From Isoptericola halotolerans (lineage in GTDB: Bacteria; Actinomycetota; Actinomycetes; Actinomycetales; Cellulomonadaceae): a stretch of DNA of 64,000 bases. The position numbers were made by a program, and so were the translations under genes. The stretch spans positions 558,001 to 622,000 of the forward strand of contig NZ_JABEZU010000002.1 in NCBI RefSeq assembly GCF_013149785.1, in the 5' to 3' direction. Of the stretch, positions 34,705-45,905 are shown piece after piece. The notes under the pieces are model-generated. The model saw only the letters and a list, made by a program, of their open reading frames with translations, was not told the DNA's origin and ran no database searches. Position 1 is the stretch's first letter; each line of letters opens with the position of its first letter.

Positions 34705-35512
34705 ACGCCGTCGCCACGATCACGATCCCGCCGGCGCCGTCCTCGTCGTGCACGACGCGACCGGAGAGTCCTGCGGCGCCGACGAGCGCCAGCGCACCGG
34801 CGACCTGATCGGTGCCCACCTCGAACAGCAGGGTGCCGCCCGGCCGCAGCCAGCCGGGCGCCTCCGCGGCCACCCGGCGCAGCACGTCGAGCCCGTCAGG
34901 GCCGCCGTCCAGCGCCACCACCGGTTCGTGGTCACGGGCCTCGGCGGGCATGGTGGCGATCGCCTCGGTGGGCACGTACGGCGCGTGGCACAGCAGCACG
35001 TCGACGGTCCCGCGCAGCCCGGGCGGGAACGGGTCGAAGAGGTCGCCGTGGTGGACGAGGCCGCCCAGCGGGCCGATGTTCGCCCGGGCGTGCTGCACGG
35101 CGGTCCGGTCGACGTCGCCCGCGTGCAGGACCACGCCTCGCCTCGACACCCCGGCGGCACCCGGCGGACCGGCCTGCACGGCGCGGACCACCGCACCGCC
35201 CACCGCACCGCTCCCGCAGCACAGGTCGAGGACGACCGCCGGCTGCGAGCCCACGCGACGCCCGAGCACCGCGACGGCGCCGGCGACCATGAGCTCGGAG
35301 CGGCGGCGGGGGACGAAGACGCCCCGGCCCACGGACCACCGGTGCCCGGCGAGCTCCGCCCACCCCAGCAGGTGCTCCAGCGGCTCGCCGGCCACCCGGC
35401 GCGCGACCAGCCCGGTGAGCTCGTCCCCCGACTGCTCGGCGAGCAGCAGCCGTGCCTCGTCCTCGGCGAACACGCAGCCGGCCGCGCGCAGGCGCGCCGC
35501 GATTTCCTCCAC
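34679..35512 (-). CDS. PrmC-like N5-glutamine methyltransferase paralogue
   Basis: A 277-residue protein with PrmC layout: an N-terminal helical domain with EPLEHLLGWAELAGHRW and FVPRRRSELM, then the SAM motif LDLCCGSGAVGG near residue 96. At the place where PrmC has NPPY, this protein has HAPYVPTEA. The catalytic Asn-Pro pair is therefore replaced, as in the actinobacterial second PrmC family, whose target is unknown. The start codon choice is by family length. It is 8 bp downstream of the dehydrogenase stop in the opposite order, so not an obvious operon. Confidence 0.88.
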   Translation of the reverse strand: MEEIAARLRAAGCVFAEDEARLLLAEQSGDELTGLVARRVAGEPLEHLLGWAELAGHRWSVGRGVFVPRRRSELMVAGAVAVLGRRVGSQPAVVLDLCCGSGAVGGAVVRAVQAGPPGAAGVSRRGVVLHAGDVDRTAVQHARANIGPLGGLVHHGDLFDPFPPGLRGTVDVLLCHAPYVPTEAIATMPAEARDHEPVVALDGGPDGLDVLRRVAAEAPGWLRPGGTLLFEVGTDQVAGALALVGAAGLSGRVVHDEDGAGGIVIVATASTGGVGPG

Positions 35513-35520
35513 GGCGGGTC

Positions 35521-36795
35521 TCAGGGGTAGAGCCCTCGGATCTCGTGCGCCTCGGCCGTGCGCCGCACGCCGATGACCAGTGCCGCCTCGCGCAACGAGA
35601 TGCCGTCACGTCGAGCCAGGGCCGAGACGTCGGCGTAGGCCGACGACATCCGGCGCGCGAGCTTCTCCGCGATCTCCTGCTCCGACCACCAGTACGTCTG
35701 GTTGGCCTGCACCCACTCGAAGTAGGAGACGACGACGCCGCCCGCGTTGGCCAGCACGTCCGGCACCACGGTCACCCCGTTGGCCGCGAGGAGACGGTCG
35801 CCCTTCGCCGTGGTCGGGCCGTTCGCCCCTTCCACGACCCAGCGGGCACGGACGGTCCCGGCCGTCGACTCGTCGAGGACACCTTCCACGGCGGCCGGGA
35901 CGAGGACGTCGACGTCGAGGGCCAGGAGCTCGTCGTTCGAGACGGGGTCGCCGCCGTCGAACCCCTGGACCGACCCGGTCGCCTCGACGTGCTGCTGCAG
36001 CCGCGCCACGTCCAGCCCGTCGTCCGCCCGGACGCCCCCGTACTGGTCGCTCACCGCGACGACCCGCGCGCCCCGGTCGGCGAAGATCGACGCCGCATGC
36101 CCACCGACCTTGCCGAAGCCCTGGATGGCCACGGTGACCTCGGTCAGCGGCACCTCCGCCTCCTTGAGGGCCGCGGCGGTGACGTGCACGATCCCGGCGC
36201 TGGTGGCCGTCTCACGGCCGAGGGAACCACCCACCGCCAGCGGCTTGCCGGTCACCACGGCCGGGATCGTGTAGCCGCGGTTGACCGAGTACGTGTCCAT
36301 CACCCACGCCATCGTCTGGGCGTCGGTGCCCATGTCGGGAGCCATGACGTCGGTGTCCGGGCCGATCATCGGCATGATCTCGGAGGTGTAGCGACGCGTC
36401 ACCCGCTCGAGCTCGGCCTGCGAGTACTCACGCGGGTCGATGTCGATGCCACCCTTGGCGCCGCCGTAGGGCAGGTCCACGATGCCGCACTTCCAGGTCA
36501 TCCACATCGCGAGCGCCCGGACCTCGTCGACGTCCACGGCGGGGTGGTAGCGCAGCCCGCCCTTGCCCGGGCCCCGCGAGACGTTGTGCTGCACCCGGAA
36601 GCCGTGGAACAGCACCGTCTCGCCGCTGTCCCGGCGCAGCGGCACGGCGACGTGTGTCTCCCGCCGGGGCGTCGCCAGCATCTGGTGCATGCCGTCGTCG
36701 TACCCCAGGTGGGTGACGGCCGTCGTCAGCTGGCCCTGAGCCGTCGCCAGGGGTGAGGCGTCAGCCGTCACGGATGCGGTGGTCGCCGTCGTCAT
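35521..36795 (-). CDS. Glutamate dehydrogenase (Glu/Leu/Phe/Val family)
   Basis: A 424-residue oxidative-deamination enzyme. Substrate and catalytic segments: GPGKGGLRYHPAVDVDE, MTWKCGIVDLPYGGAKGG and VMAPDMGTDAQTM. The NAD-binding loop is IQGFGKVGGHAA, and the C-terminal ANAGGVVVSYFEW is typical of glutamate rather than leucine dehydrogenases. It links 2-oxoglutarate and glutamate, the end product of PutA nearby. The ATG at 36795 has GGAGGA upstream. Confidence 0.95.
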   Translation of the reverse strand: MTTATTASVTADASPLATAQGQLTTAVTHLGYDDGMHQMLATPRRETHVAVPLRRDSGETVLFHGFRVQHNVSRGPGKGGLRYHPAVDVDEVRALAMWMTWKCGIVDLPYGGAKGGIDIDPREYSQAELERVTRRYTSEIMPMIGPDTDVMAPDMGTDAQTMAWVMDTYSVNRGYTIPAVVTGKPLAVGGSLGRETATSAGIVHVTAAALKEAEVPLTEVTVAIQGFGKVGGHAASIFADRGARVVAVSDQYGGVRADDGLDVARLQQHVEATGSVQGFDGGDPVSNDELLALDVDVLVPAAVEGVLDESTAGTVRARWVVEGANGPTTAKGDRLLAANGVTVVPDVLANAGGVVVSYFEWVQANQTYWWSEQEIAEKLARRMSSAYADVSALARRDGISLREAALVIGVRRTAEAHEIRGLYP

Positions 36796-36905
36796 CGTCA
36801 ACGGATCCTCCAGAGAGCAGGGGCAGCCGACCCTCGTGGGGTGCTGCCAGGGGTGGCGCGGCCCTGGTCGTGGGCCTCGGTGGAACGGTAGCGCGTCCGG
36901 GTCGG

Positions 36906-37736
36906 TCAGTGCCCGAACTCGTCGGAGTCGGTGACGTGCGCCTCGCCCCGGTCGAGAGCGCTGATCGTGGCCAGCTCGTCGGCCGTCAGCTCGAGGTCGA
37001 GGGCAGCGAGGTTCTCCCGCTGGCGCTCGGGCGAGGACGACTTGGGGACCGTCACCAGACCACGCTGGGTGACCCAGCGCAGCACGACCTGGGCGGGCGT
37101 CGCGCCGTGCGTGGTCGCGATCTGCGTGATGGCCGGGTCGTCGAGCATGGTGGCGGGCTTCAGAGGGCTCCACGCCTCGGTGACGATGCCGTGGTCGGTG
37201 CCGAAGGCGACCGTCGCGTCCCGGGTGGCGTACGGGTTGAGGTTGATCTGGTTGACGTCCGGTGCCACGCCGGTCGCATCGAGGAGACGCTGCAGGTGCG
37301 CCGGCTTGAAGTTCGACGTGCCGACGGCCCGTACGACGCCGTCCTCGAGCAGGCGGACCAACCCCTGCCACGCCTCGACGTAGCGGTCCTGGCCGGGGTT
37401 CGGCCAGTGGATCAGCAGCAGGTCGAGGTAGTCGACGCCGAGGCGCTCCAGGCTGGCCTCGCACGCCTGGCGGGCACCCTCGACGCTGTGCCAGCGCTTG
37501 TTGAACTTGGTCGTGAGGAACAGCTCGGACCGGTCGATCCCGGCGTCGCGCACGCCTCGACCGACGCCGCGCTCGTTGCCGTAGTTCTCCGCGGTGTCGA
37601 TCGAGCGGTACCCGGACTCGATCGCGGTGCGTACCGCGACGGCGGACTCGGCGTCGTCCATCGGCCAGGTGCCCAGGCCGAGGAGGGGCATCCGCGCTCC
37701 GTGGGACAGGGTGATCGTGGGTGCTGTGGTGCTCAT
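36906..37736 (-). CDS. Aldo/keto reductase
   Basis: A 276-residue NADPH-dependent reductase with the catalytic tetrad visible: Asp in SIDTAENYGNE, Tyr in the same segment, Lys in LTTKFNKRWH and His in LLLIHWPNP. The C-terminal cofactor site is VPKSSSPERQREN. It resembles 2,5-diketo-gluconate reductase-type enzymes (AKR5); the substrate is unknown. The ATG at 37736 is preferred over one three codons upstream because it gives the family's usual MSTTAPTITL opening. Confidence 0.94.
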   Translation of the reverse strand: MSTTAPTITLSHGARMPLLGLGTWPMDDAESAVAVRTAIESGYRSIDTAENYGNERGVGRGVRDAGIDRSELFLTTKFNKRWHSVEGARQACEASLERLGVDYLDLLLIHWPNPGQDRYVEAWQGLVRLLEDGVVRAVGTSNFKPAHLQRLLDATGVAPDVNQINLNPYATRDATVAFGTDHGIVTEAWSPLKPATMLDDPAITQIATTHGATPAQVVLRWVTQRGLVTVPKSSSPERQRENLAALDLELTADELATISALDRGEAHVTDSDEFGH

Positions 37737-37778
37737 GGCACGCAACCTACGCCCCGGCGGCGGCGCGTGCGAAGGGGA

Positions 37779-38606
37779 TCAGCCGCGTCGGGCGCGACGG
37801 CGGAACGAGGACGGCGTCTCGCCGGTCAGCCGGGCGAAGGTCCGGGTGAACGCGGCCTGGTCGTAGAACCCGGTGGCTGCCGCGACCTCGGCGAGCGGTG
37901 TGCCCGTCGAGGTGAGCAGGTCTGCCGCCCGGTCCACGCGGGTGCGCAGCACGAGCTGGAGGGGGGACAGGCCGAACACCTGGCGGACCCGTCGGTCCAG
38001 GACGGCGGGGGTGCACCCGGCCATCGCGGCGAGGTCGCCGGACCGCAACGGCACCTCGGGCGTGCGGTCAAGGTGCCGGACCACCGCGGACCGCAACCGT
38101 GCCATGGCGTCCATCGTGGCGTCGTCGGCCCGGCCGGAGCGCAGGTCGCTCGAGACGGAGACGAACCCGAGCACGCGGCCGCCCCCCGAGGCGTCCTCGC
38201 CGGAGCCCCGGGGTGCGTGCACCGGGAGCTTGGACGTGAGGTACCAGCCAGGGGTGCCGCCCACGCGCCGGATGAGCTCCAGCTCACCGCGCAACGGGCG
38301 GCCGGTGCGCAGCACCTCGGTGTCCTGGGCCTCGTACCGTTCGGCGAGCTCGGGGACGAACAGGTCGCGGGCACGTCGACCGACGACCTGCCGGCGCGAA
38401 CGCTCGTTGGTGCGCCGCACGAACGTCTGGTTGACCAGCACGTACCGGCCGCCGGCGTCCTTCGCGCAGAACATCACGTCCACCAGCTCGTCCATGAGCT
38501 GGACGAGGGTCGGTGCCATCGCCTCGAGCAGGGCGGCGCCGTCGGGCCACAGATCGCCGGTGGGCCGTTCGGCGGCACGGGGACCCGGCGGGGAGGGGGG
38601 AGACAC
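37779..38606 (-). CDS. PAS-domain AraC-family regulator
   Basis: A 275-residue regulator. A PAS domain at about residues 30-155 starts LVDVMFCAKDAGGRYVLVNQTF and includes WYLTSKLPVHAP. An AraC DNA-binding domain occupies about 165-272, with GDLAAMAGCTPAVLDRRVRQ and GFYDQAAFTRTFARLTGETP. It is divergent from putA across a 99-bp spacer and is probably its proline-responsive activator. GTG start. Confidence 0.92.
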   Translation of the reverse strand: MSPPSPPGPRAAERPTGDLWPDGAALLEAMAPTLVQLMDELVDVMFCAKDAGGRYVLVNQTFVRRTNERSRRQVVGRRARDLFVPELAERYEAQDTEVLRTGRPLRGELELIRRVGGTPGWYLTSKLPVHAPRGSGEDASGGGRVLGFVSVSSDLRSGRADDATMDAMARLRSAVVRHLDRTPEVPLRSGDLAAMAGCTPAVLDRRVRQVFGLSPLQLVLRTRVDRAADLLTSTGTPLAEVAAATGFYDQAAFTRTFARLTGETPSSFRRRARRG

Positions 38607-38705
38607 GATGCCGGTCTACCGGCCGCGGGCCGTTGTCGCAAACCCGCTGGCCCGCAGCACGTTCCGTACAAGACGTGCAGCGGTGATCGGGCGCATCCTG
38701 GACGG

Positions 38706-41700
38706 ATGAGCACCCACCTGAACGAGCGAGGCGCCACCACCGCCGGCGACGCTCCCTGCGCCCCGTCCGCGGCGGCGCTGGTCGAGGACGCCGTCGCCCT
38801 CGCGCACTCCTGGATCGCGGCCGCCGAGGGAGCCGGGGGCGCCACCCGCGCCGACCGCCGCACCCGGGCCACCGCCGAGCGGCTCGGGGACCTGGTCGCC
38901 GACCCCGCAGGCCTGGACCTCGCCGTCGGGTTCGTTGACGACGTCGCCCGGCCCCAGGACGTGCGGGTGGCGGCGAAGGCGCTCTCACGGCTCGGACGCG
39001 ACGCCGGCTCCGCCAGCTTCCTGTCGCCCGTGGACCGGACGCTCTTCCGGGTCGGCGCGGCCGTCGCGCCGATGCTGCCCGCCGTCGTCGTGCCGGCGGC
39101 CCGCATCCGGCTGCGCCAGCTCGTGGGACATCTCGTGGCCGACGCCGGCCGCGGCCTCGGCAAGCACCTGGCCCGCACCCGCGACGAGGGCTACACCCTC
39201 AACGTCAACCTGCTCGGGGAGGCCGTGCTCGGGGCCGACGAGGCCCAGGCGCGGTTGCAGCGCACCCTGGACCTGGTGCGCCGCGACGACGTCGACTACG
39301 TCTCGATCAAGGTCTCCTCGGTGGCGGCCCAGCTCGTCACCTGGGACCTCGACGGCTCCCGCGAGCGCGTCGTCGCCCAGCTCCTGCCGCTGTACCGCGC
39401 CGCTCGCGACCACGGGGTGTTCCTCAACCTCGACATGGAGGAGTACAAGGACCTCGCGCTGACCACCGCCGTCTTCCGCGACGTGCTGGACCGCGAGGAG
39501 TTCCGCGACCTCGAGGCCGGGATCGTGCTGCAGGCCTACCTGCCCGACGCGCTGGGTGCGCTGGACGAGCTCACCGAGTGGGCGCAGGGTCGCGTGCGAG
39601 CCGGCGGAGCGCGGATCAAGGTCCGACTCGTCAAGGGCGCCAACCTCGCGATGGAGCACGTCGAGGCCGAGCTGCACGACTGGGAGGCCGCGACCTACCC
39701 CACCAAGCCGGACGTCGACGCGAACTACGTGCGAATCCTCGACCGCCACCTCACCCCCGAGCGGACGGCCGCCGTCCGCCTCGGCGCCGCGTCGCACAAC
39801 CTCTTCCACGTGGCGCTGGCCGTGCTCCTCGCGCGCGGACGCGGCGTCGCCGACGGCCTCGACGTCGAGATGCTGCAGGGCATGGCGCCGATCGAGGCCC
39901 GGCTCGTGCGTGCCGAGCTGGCCTCCCACGGGGGTCCCGGTGAGCACGGCGAGGTCGTGCTGTACACCCCGGTGGTCCGCGACGAGGACTTCGACGTCGC
40001 GATCTCCTACCTGGTGCGCCGGCTCGAGGAGAACGCCGCCGAGCAGAACTTCCTGCACGCCTCGTTCGCGCCGTCGGACGCGGTGCCCGGGGTGTCCGAG
40101 ACACCGATGGAGCGGCAGGAGGTCGCGTTCCGCGCGTCGGTGTCGCACGCGACGCCGTACACGCCCGACGCCGTCGCCCCCCGTCGGCGCTCCCGCTTCG
40201 CGACCGGCGCCCCGGACGCAGCCTCGGCGGACCACGTCGGGACGGGCGCCGCCGCCCCGCGCTTCCGCAACGCCATGGACACCGACCCGTCGGTGGCCGA
40301 GCACCGTCGGTGGGCGGCTCGCATCGTCGGTCCGGACAGCGGGTTCGTCCCGGTGCAGGCGCCCGAGGTCGCCGACGTCGCCACGATCGACGCGGCGGTC
40401 GCCCGGGCCGCCGAGGTCCGCGAGCAGTGGGCGGCTGTCCCTGCCGCCGGGCGTGCCCGGGTGCTGCGCGAGGCGGCCCGCCGCCTCGAGGCGCGCCGTG
40501 GCGACCTCGTGGCGGCCGCCGTCCACGAGGCCGGCAAGACCGTCGCCGAGACCGACCCCGAGGTCACCGAGGCGATCGACTTCGCCACCTACTACGCCGA
40601 CGCCGCCGAGGCACTCGCCGACGTCGGCGGCGCCGACTTCACACCCGACGGCGTCACGCTGGTCACCCCGCCGTGGAACTTCCCCGTGGCCATCCCCATC
40701 GGTGGGGCGCTCGCCGCGCTCGCGGCCGGGTCGACCGTGATCGCCAAGCCGGCGCCGCCGACCCCGCGCTGCTACGAGCTCGCCGTCGAGGCGGTCCATG
40801 ACGCGCTCGAGGCGGTGGCCCCCGAGATCGGGCTGGCCGCCGACGTGGCGCGGGACGCCGTGCAGTACCTGCGGGTGCCCGACGGCGACCTGGGCAAGCA
40901 CCTGGTCACCCACCCGGGTGTCGCCCGGGTGGTGCTCACCGGTTCCATCGAGACCGCCGAGCTGTTCGCCCGGTGGCGTCCGGAGCGGCCCGTGCTCGCG
41001 GAGACCTCGGGCAAGAACGCCCTGGTCGTCACCCCGTCGGCTGACCTCGACCTCGCGGTCGCCGACGTGGTACGAAGCGCCTTCGGGCACGCGGGGCAGA
41101 AGTGCTCCGCGGCGTCGCTGGTGATCCTCGTCGGCTCGGTCGGTGACGCGACGACGGCGACGGGCGAGCGGTTCCTGCGTCAGCTCGTCGACGCGGTGCG
41201 CTCCTTGGCGGTCGGTCTGCCGACGTCGTTGTCGACGGTCATGGGACCACTGACCGAGCCGGCCGCGGGCAAGCTGGCACGGGCGCTGACCACCCTGGAG
41301 CCGGGGGAGACGTGGCTCGTCGAGCCTCGTCGTCTCGACGCCGAGGCCGTGGACGCCGGGATCGACCCCGACCGGCTGTGGACGCCGGGGCTGCGCGACG
41401 GCGTCGTCCCGGGCTCCTTCTTCCACCTCACCGAGGTGTTCGGGCCGGTCCTGGGCATCATGCACGCCGAGACCCTGGACGAGGCGATCGCGACCCAGAA
41501 CCAGGTGTCCTTCGGGCTCACCGGTGGCATCCACTCGCTGGACGCCGACGAGGTCGCCACCTGGCTCGACCGCGTCGAGGTCGGCAACGCCTACGTCAAC
41601 CGGCACATCACCGGGGCGATCGTGCAGCGGCAGTCGTTCGGCGGGTGGAAGGCCTCCGCCGTGGGACCGGGTGCCAAGGCCGGTGGGCCCAACTATGTGG

Positions 41701-42257
41701 CCCAGCTCGGTGCGTGGAGCGACTCGGCGACGCAGGACGGGGGCCCGCCGTCGCGCGGCAGCGACCCCGAGGGGTGGCTCGCGTGGGCCGAGGCGTCGGA
41801 CGACGCCGCCTGGGCCGACGAGTTCGGCGTCGACCACGACAAGACCGGCCTGAGCGTCGAGGAGAACACGTTCCGGTACCGGCCCGTGGACCAGGTGACC
41901 GTCCGAGTCGGGGACGACGCGCTGCCGGTCGAGGTGCGCCGGGTCCTCGCCGGCGCCCGGCGCGCCGGGGTGCGTGCCGTCGTCGTCCCCGAGGCCGACG
42001 CCGGCTGGGGCGTCCCGCACGAGGAGCCGGTCTCCCACGCCCGGTTCGCCGAGGCGGTCGCCGCCGGACGCGTGACCGGCAGGATCCGGGTGCTCGGCTC
42101 GGCGCCCGGTCTACGGGAGGCCGCTGCCGGTCGTGTCGGGGACGTCACGGTGCTGGACGGCCCGGTCCTGGCCGCCGGACGGCGTGAGCTGCTGACCTTC
42201 CTGCGCGAGCAGGCCGTCAGCCGCACGAAGCACCGGTACGGCCACCTGCGCGACTGA
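38706..42257 (+). CDS. putA: Bifunctional proline dehydrogenase / L-glutamate gamma-semialdehyde dehydrogenase
   Basis: A 1183-residue fusion enzyme oxidising proline to glutamate. The proline dehydrogenase barrel spans about residues 60-460: FLNLDMEEYKDLALT, RIKVRLVKGANLAMEH, YVRRLEENAAEQNFL-like segment. The aldehyde dehydrogenase domain spans about 520-1020: TPPWNFPVAIPIGG, catalytic Glu near 766 in AETSGKNALVV and the nucleophilic Cys near 800 in HAGQKCSAASL. A short C-terminal domain follows. There is no N-terminal DNA-binding domain, unlike enterobacterial PutA. The ATG at 38706 is the real start; the frame runs open for about 2 kb before it. Confidence 0.97.
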   Translation: MSTHLNERGATTAGDAPCAPSAAALVEDAVALAHSWIAAAEGAGGATRADRRTRATAERLGDLVADPAGLDLAVGFVDDVARPQDVRVAAKALSRLGRDAGSASFLSPVDRTLFRVGAAVAPMLPAVVVPAARIRLRQLVGHLVADAGRGLGKHLARTRDEGYTLNVNLLGEAVLGADEAQARLQRTLDLVRRDDVDYVSIKVSSVAAQLVTWDLDGSRERVVAQLLPLYRAARDHGVFLNLDMEEYKDLALTTAVFRDVLDREEFRDLEAGIVLQAYLPDALGALDELTEWAQGRVRAGGARIKVRLVKGANLAMEHVEAELHDWEAATYPTKPDVDANYVRILDRHLTPERTAAVRLGAASHNLFHVALAVLLARGRGVADGLDVEMLQGMAPIEARLVRAELASHGGPGEHGEVVLYTPVVRDEDFDVAISYLVRRLEENAAEQNFLHASFAPSDAVPGVSETPMERQEVAFRASVSHATPYTPDAVAPRRRSRFATGAPDAASADHVGTGAAAPRFRNAMDTDPSVAEHRRWAARIVGPDSGFVPVQAPEVADVATIDAAVARAAEVREQWAAVPAAGRARVLREAARRLEARRGDLVAAAVHEAGKTVAETDPEVTEAIDFATYYADAAEALADVGGADFTPDGVTLVTPPWNFPVAIPIGGALAALAAGSTVIAKPAPPTPRCYELAVEAVHDALEAVAPEIGLAADVARDAVQYLRVPDGDLGKHLVTHPGVARVVLTGSIETAELFARWRPERPVLAETSGKNALVVTPSADLDLAVADVVRSAFGHAGQKCSAASLVILVGSVGDATTATGERFLRQLVDAVRSLAVGLPTSLSTVMGPLTEPAAGKLARALTTLEPGETWLVEPRRLDAEAVDAGIDPDRLWTPGLRDGVVPGSFFHLTEVFGPVLGIMHAETLDEAIATQNQVSFGLTGGIHSLDADEVATWLDRVEVGNAYVNRHITGAIVQRQSFGGWKASAVGPGAKAGGPNYVAQLGAWSDSATQDGGPPSRGSDPEGWLAWAEASDDAAWADEFGVDHDKTGLSVEENTFRYRPVDQVTVRVGDDALPVEVRRVLAGARRAGVRAVVVPEADAGWGVPHEEPVSHARFAEAVAAGRVTGRIRVLGSAPGLREAAAGRVGDVTVLDGPVLAAGRRELLTFLREQAVSRTKHRYGHLRD

Positions 42258-42312
42258 AACCGCCCACAGCGCTGGACGCGCCTCGGCCCCCGCCCGGTGC
42301 TGCGCCTCCGCT

Positions 42313-43323
42313 TCAGGCGGACTCGCCCTCGACGAGGCGCGGGACGAAGATCCGCGGCTCCGGGTGCACGTCGTCGCCCGCCAGCATGTCGAGCAGCGTG
42401 GACGTCGCGGCCGCCACCATCTCCACGACCGGCTGCAGCACCGTGGTGAGCCGCGGCGTCGTGCGCTCGGCGCCGAGGGCGTCGAAGCCGACGATCGCGA
42501 CGTCGTCGGGCACGCTCCTGCCGTGGGCGCGCAGGACCTGCAGGGCACCGGAGGCCATCAGGTCGGACGCGGCGAAGACCCCGTCGACGTCGGGGTGCTC
42601 GGCCAGCACCCTCTCCATGGCTGCCGCACCGCCCTCGACGGTGAAGTCCCCGGTCGCCACGGCGTCGGTGGGCAGCCCGGCGCGGCTCAGGGTCCGGCGC
42701 CACCCTTCGTAGCGGTCGAGCGCCGCCGTCATGTCCTGCGGGCCCGTGAGAGCTGCGACGCGGCGGCATCCGCGATCGACCAGTCGCTGGGTCGCGACCC
42801 GTGCGCCCGCCGCGTTGTCGACGTCCACGTAGTGCAGTCCGGCGCTGTCGAACGGCCGGCCCACGAAGACGCCGGGCAGCGTCCCCGAGCGCAGCTCCGG
42901 CTCGAGGCGGTCGTCCTTGTGGTGCGACGCGATGATGACGCCGTCGACGTGGCCGCTGTTGAGATAGCGCGCGATGTGCCCCGGGCGCTCGCCCTGGCGT
43001 GCCAGCAGCAGCACGAGCTGCAGGTCGGTGCCGCCCAGACCTTCGCTGACGCCGCGCACCACGCCGGCGAGGAACGGGTCGGTGAGGATCCGCGCGTCCG
43101 GTTCGGGCACCACCAGCGCGATGGAGTCCGTCCGGCGTGTCACGAGGGAGCGAGCTGCCCGGTTGGGGGCATAGCCCAGGCGCAGGATGGCGGCGTCGAC
43201 GGCCTGCTGCGCCTCGGGAGAGACACGGTCGCCCCCGTTGATGGCGCGCGACGCGGTGGAACGGGAGACGCCGGCAGCGCGCGCGACGTCGTCGAGCGTC
43301 GGGACGATGTGCTTCGTGACCAC
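42313..43323 (-). CDS. cebR: LacI-family repressor, CebR-like
   Basis: A 336-residue regulator. The HTH is in residues 8-55: TLDDVARAAGVSRSTASRAI and NGGDRVSPEAQQAVDAAI. A periplasmic-binding-like effector domain follows (DGVIIASHHKDD, GVFVGRPF, DGVFAASDLMASGAL). Last gene of the cellooligosaccharide locus, 20 bp after the beta-glucosidase gene. In Streptomyces, CebR releases its operator when cellobiose binds. Candidate operators with the CebR consensus lie upstream of cebE here, which supports the assignment. GTG start. Confidence 0.92.
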   Translation of the reverse strand: MVTKHIVPTLDDVARAAGVSRSTASRAINGGDRVSPEAQQAVDAAILRLGYAPNRAARSLVTRRTDSIALVVPEPDARILTDPFLAGVVRGVSEGLGGTDLQLVLLLARQGERPGHIARYLNSGHVDGVIIASHHKDDRLEPELRSGTLPGVFVGRPFDSAGLHYVDVDNAAGARVATQRLVDRGCRRVAALTGPQDMTAALDRYEGWRRTLSRAGLPTDAVATGDFTVEGGAAAMERVLAEHPDVDGVFAASDLMASGALQVLRAHGRSVPDDVAIVGFDALGAERTTPRLTTVLQPVVEMVAAATSTLLDMLAGDDVHPEPRIFVPRLVEGESA

Positions 43324-43343
43324 GTTCGGAGACTACCTTTCGC

Positions 43344-44900
<1,557 letters not shown>

Positions 44901-44926
44901 CTCAGCTGTACTTCCCTGTGGGTGGG

Positions 44927-44964
44927 AGGGCTGTCCGGACGGTCGGAGCCGTCCGGACAGCCCT
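44927..44964 (-). terminator. 16-bp perfect stem between cebG and the beta-glucosidase gene
   Basis: Perfect arms at 44927-44942 and 44949-44964 around a 6-base loop, within the 81-bp gap of the operon. Likely an attenuating or mRNA-stabilising hairpin that sets transporter and enzyme levels apart. Confidence 0.7.
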
Positions 44965-44981
44965 GCGGTCGAGTGTGCGGG

Positions 44982-45905
44982 TCAGCCCTTGACCGCGCCA
45001 GCCATGATCCCGGCGACGAGCTGGCGGCCCACGAAGAAGAAGAGCACCAGCAGCGGGAGCGTGACCAGGAAGATGCCACCCATGACCAGCGAGTAGTCCA
45101 CGAAGTAGTTGGCCTGCAGCGATCGGACGACCAGTGGCAGGGTGGGGTTCTCGTTGGTGAGGATGATCGAGGGCCAGAAGTAGTTGGTCCACTGCTGGAC
45201 GAACTGGAAGAGCCCGAGCATCGCCGCCGCCGGCAAGGCGGCCGGCATCGCGATCGACCAGAACGTGCGGATCATGGACGCCCCGTCGACCCGCGCCGCC
45301 TCGATGAGCTCGTAGGGCAGCGCCTCGGAGAGGTACTGGGTCATCCAGAAGACGCCGAACGCCGTGACCAGACCCGGCAGGATGACCGCTTGGACCTTGC
45401 CGTACCAGCCGATCTCGCTCATGAGGATGTACAGCGGGATGATGCCGAGCTGCACGGGGACGGCCATGGTGGCGATGACGAAGACGAGCAGCGGCCCCCG
45501 GCCACGGAAGTTCAGCTTGGCGAACGAGTACCCGGCCAGCGTCGAGAAGAGCACCACCGACGCCGAGGAGATCACGGCGATGAGGGTGGAGTTCCACAGC
45601 GCCAGCCAGAAGTTGATGTTGGAGTCGGTGATGACCGTGGCGAACTGCGTGAAGAGGCTCGCGTCCGGCAGCCACTGCGGGATCGGGTTCTGCGCGATGG
45701 ACGTGGGGTCGGACGAGCCCAGCAGCAGCGTGTAGTACAGCGGGAACATCGAGATCAGCAGGACGGCGCCGAGCAGGATGTAGGTGACCTTGCCGGCGCG
45801 ACGGGCGGAACCGCCGACCGGTGCTCTGCCGCGGGAGCGACGCTTGGCGGCGGCTCGGGCGGCGCTGGCGCCGGCGGTCTGCGCGGTGACGGCGACGGAG
45901 CTCAT
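44982..45905 (-). CDS. cebG: Cellooligosaccharide ABC permease, CebG-like
   Basis: A 307-residue MalG-type permease. A basic N-terminus is followed by six helices and the EAA loop EAARVDGASMIRTFWSIAMP, which contacts the ATPase. IGWYGKVQAVILPGLVTAFG precedes it. Its ATG overlaps the stop of the cebF-like gene by four bases. No ATP-binding subunit is encoded here; CebEFG-type systems use a shared MsiK ATPase encoded elsewhere. Confidence 0.93.
   Translation of the reverse strand: MSSVAVTAQTAGASAARAAAKRRSRGRAPVGGSARRAGKVTYILLGAVLLISMFPLYYTLLLGSSDPTSIAQNPIPQWLPDASLFTQFATVITDSNINFWLALWNSTLIAVISSASVVLFSTLAGYSFAKLNFRGRGPLLVFVIATMAVPVQLGIIPLYILMSEIGWYGKVQAVILPGLVTAFGVFWMTQYLSEALPYELIEAARVDGASMIRTFWSIAMPAALPAAAMLGLFQFVQQWTNYFWPSIILTNENPTLPLVVRSLQANYFVDYSLVMGGIFLVTLPLLVLFFFVGRQLVAGIMAGAVKG

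Noticed and set aside
36753-38705. In-frame extension upstream of putA giving a 1834-residue protein
   Set aside because: The extension is antisense to glutamate dehydrogenase, aldo/keto reductase and the AraC gene. The ATG at 38706 gives the normal actinobacterial PutA length.
38985-42038. A 1017-residue open frame on the minus strand
   Set aside because: It lies wholly antisense to putA, whose domains and catalytic residues are clear. Its translation is Arg/Gly/Asp-rich without any recognisable motif, as expected from the reverse frame of GC-rich coding DNA.
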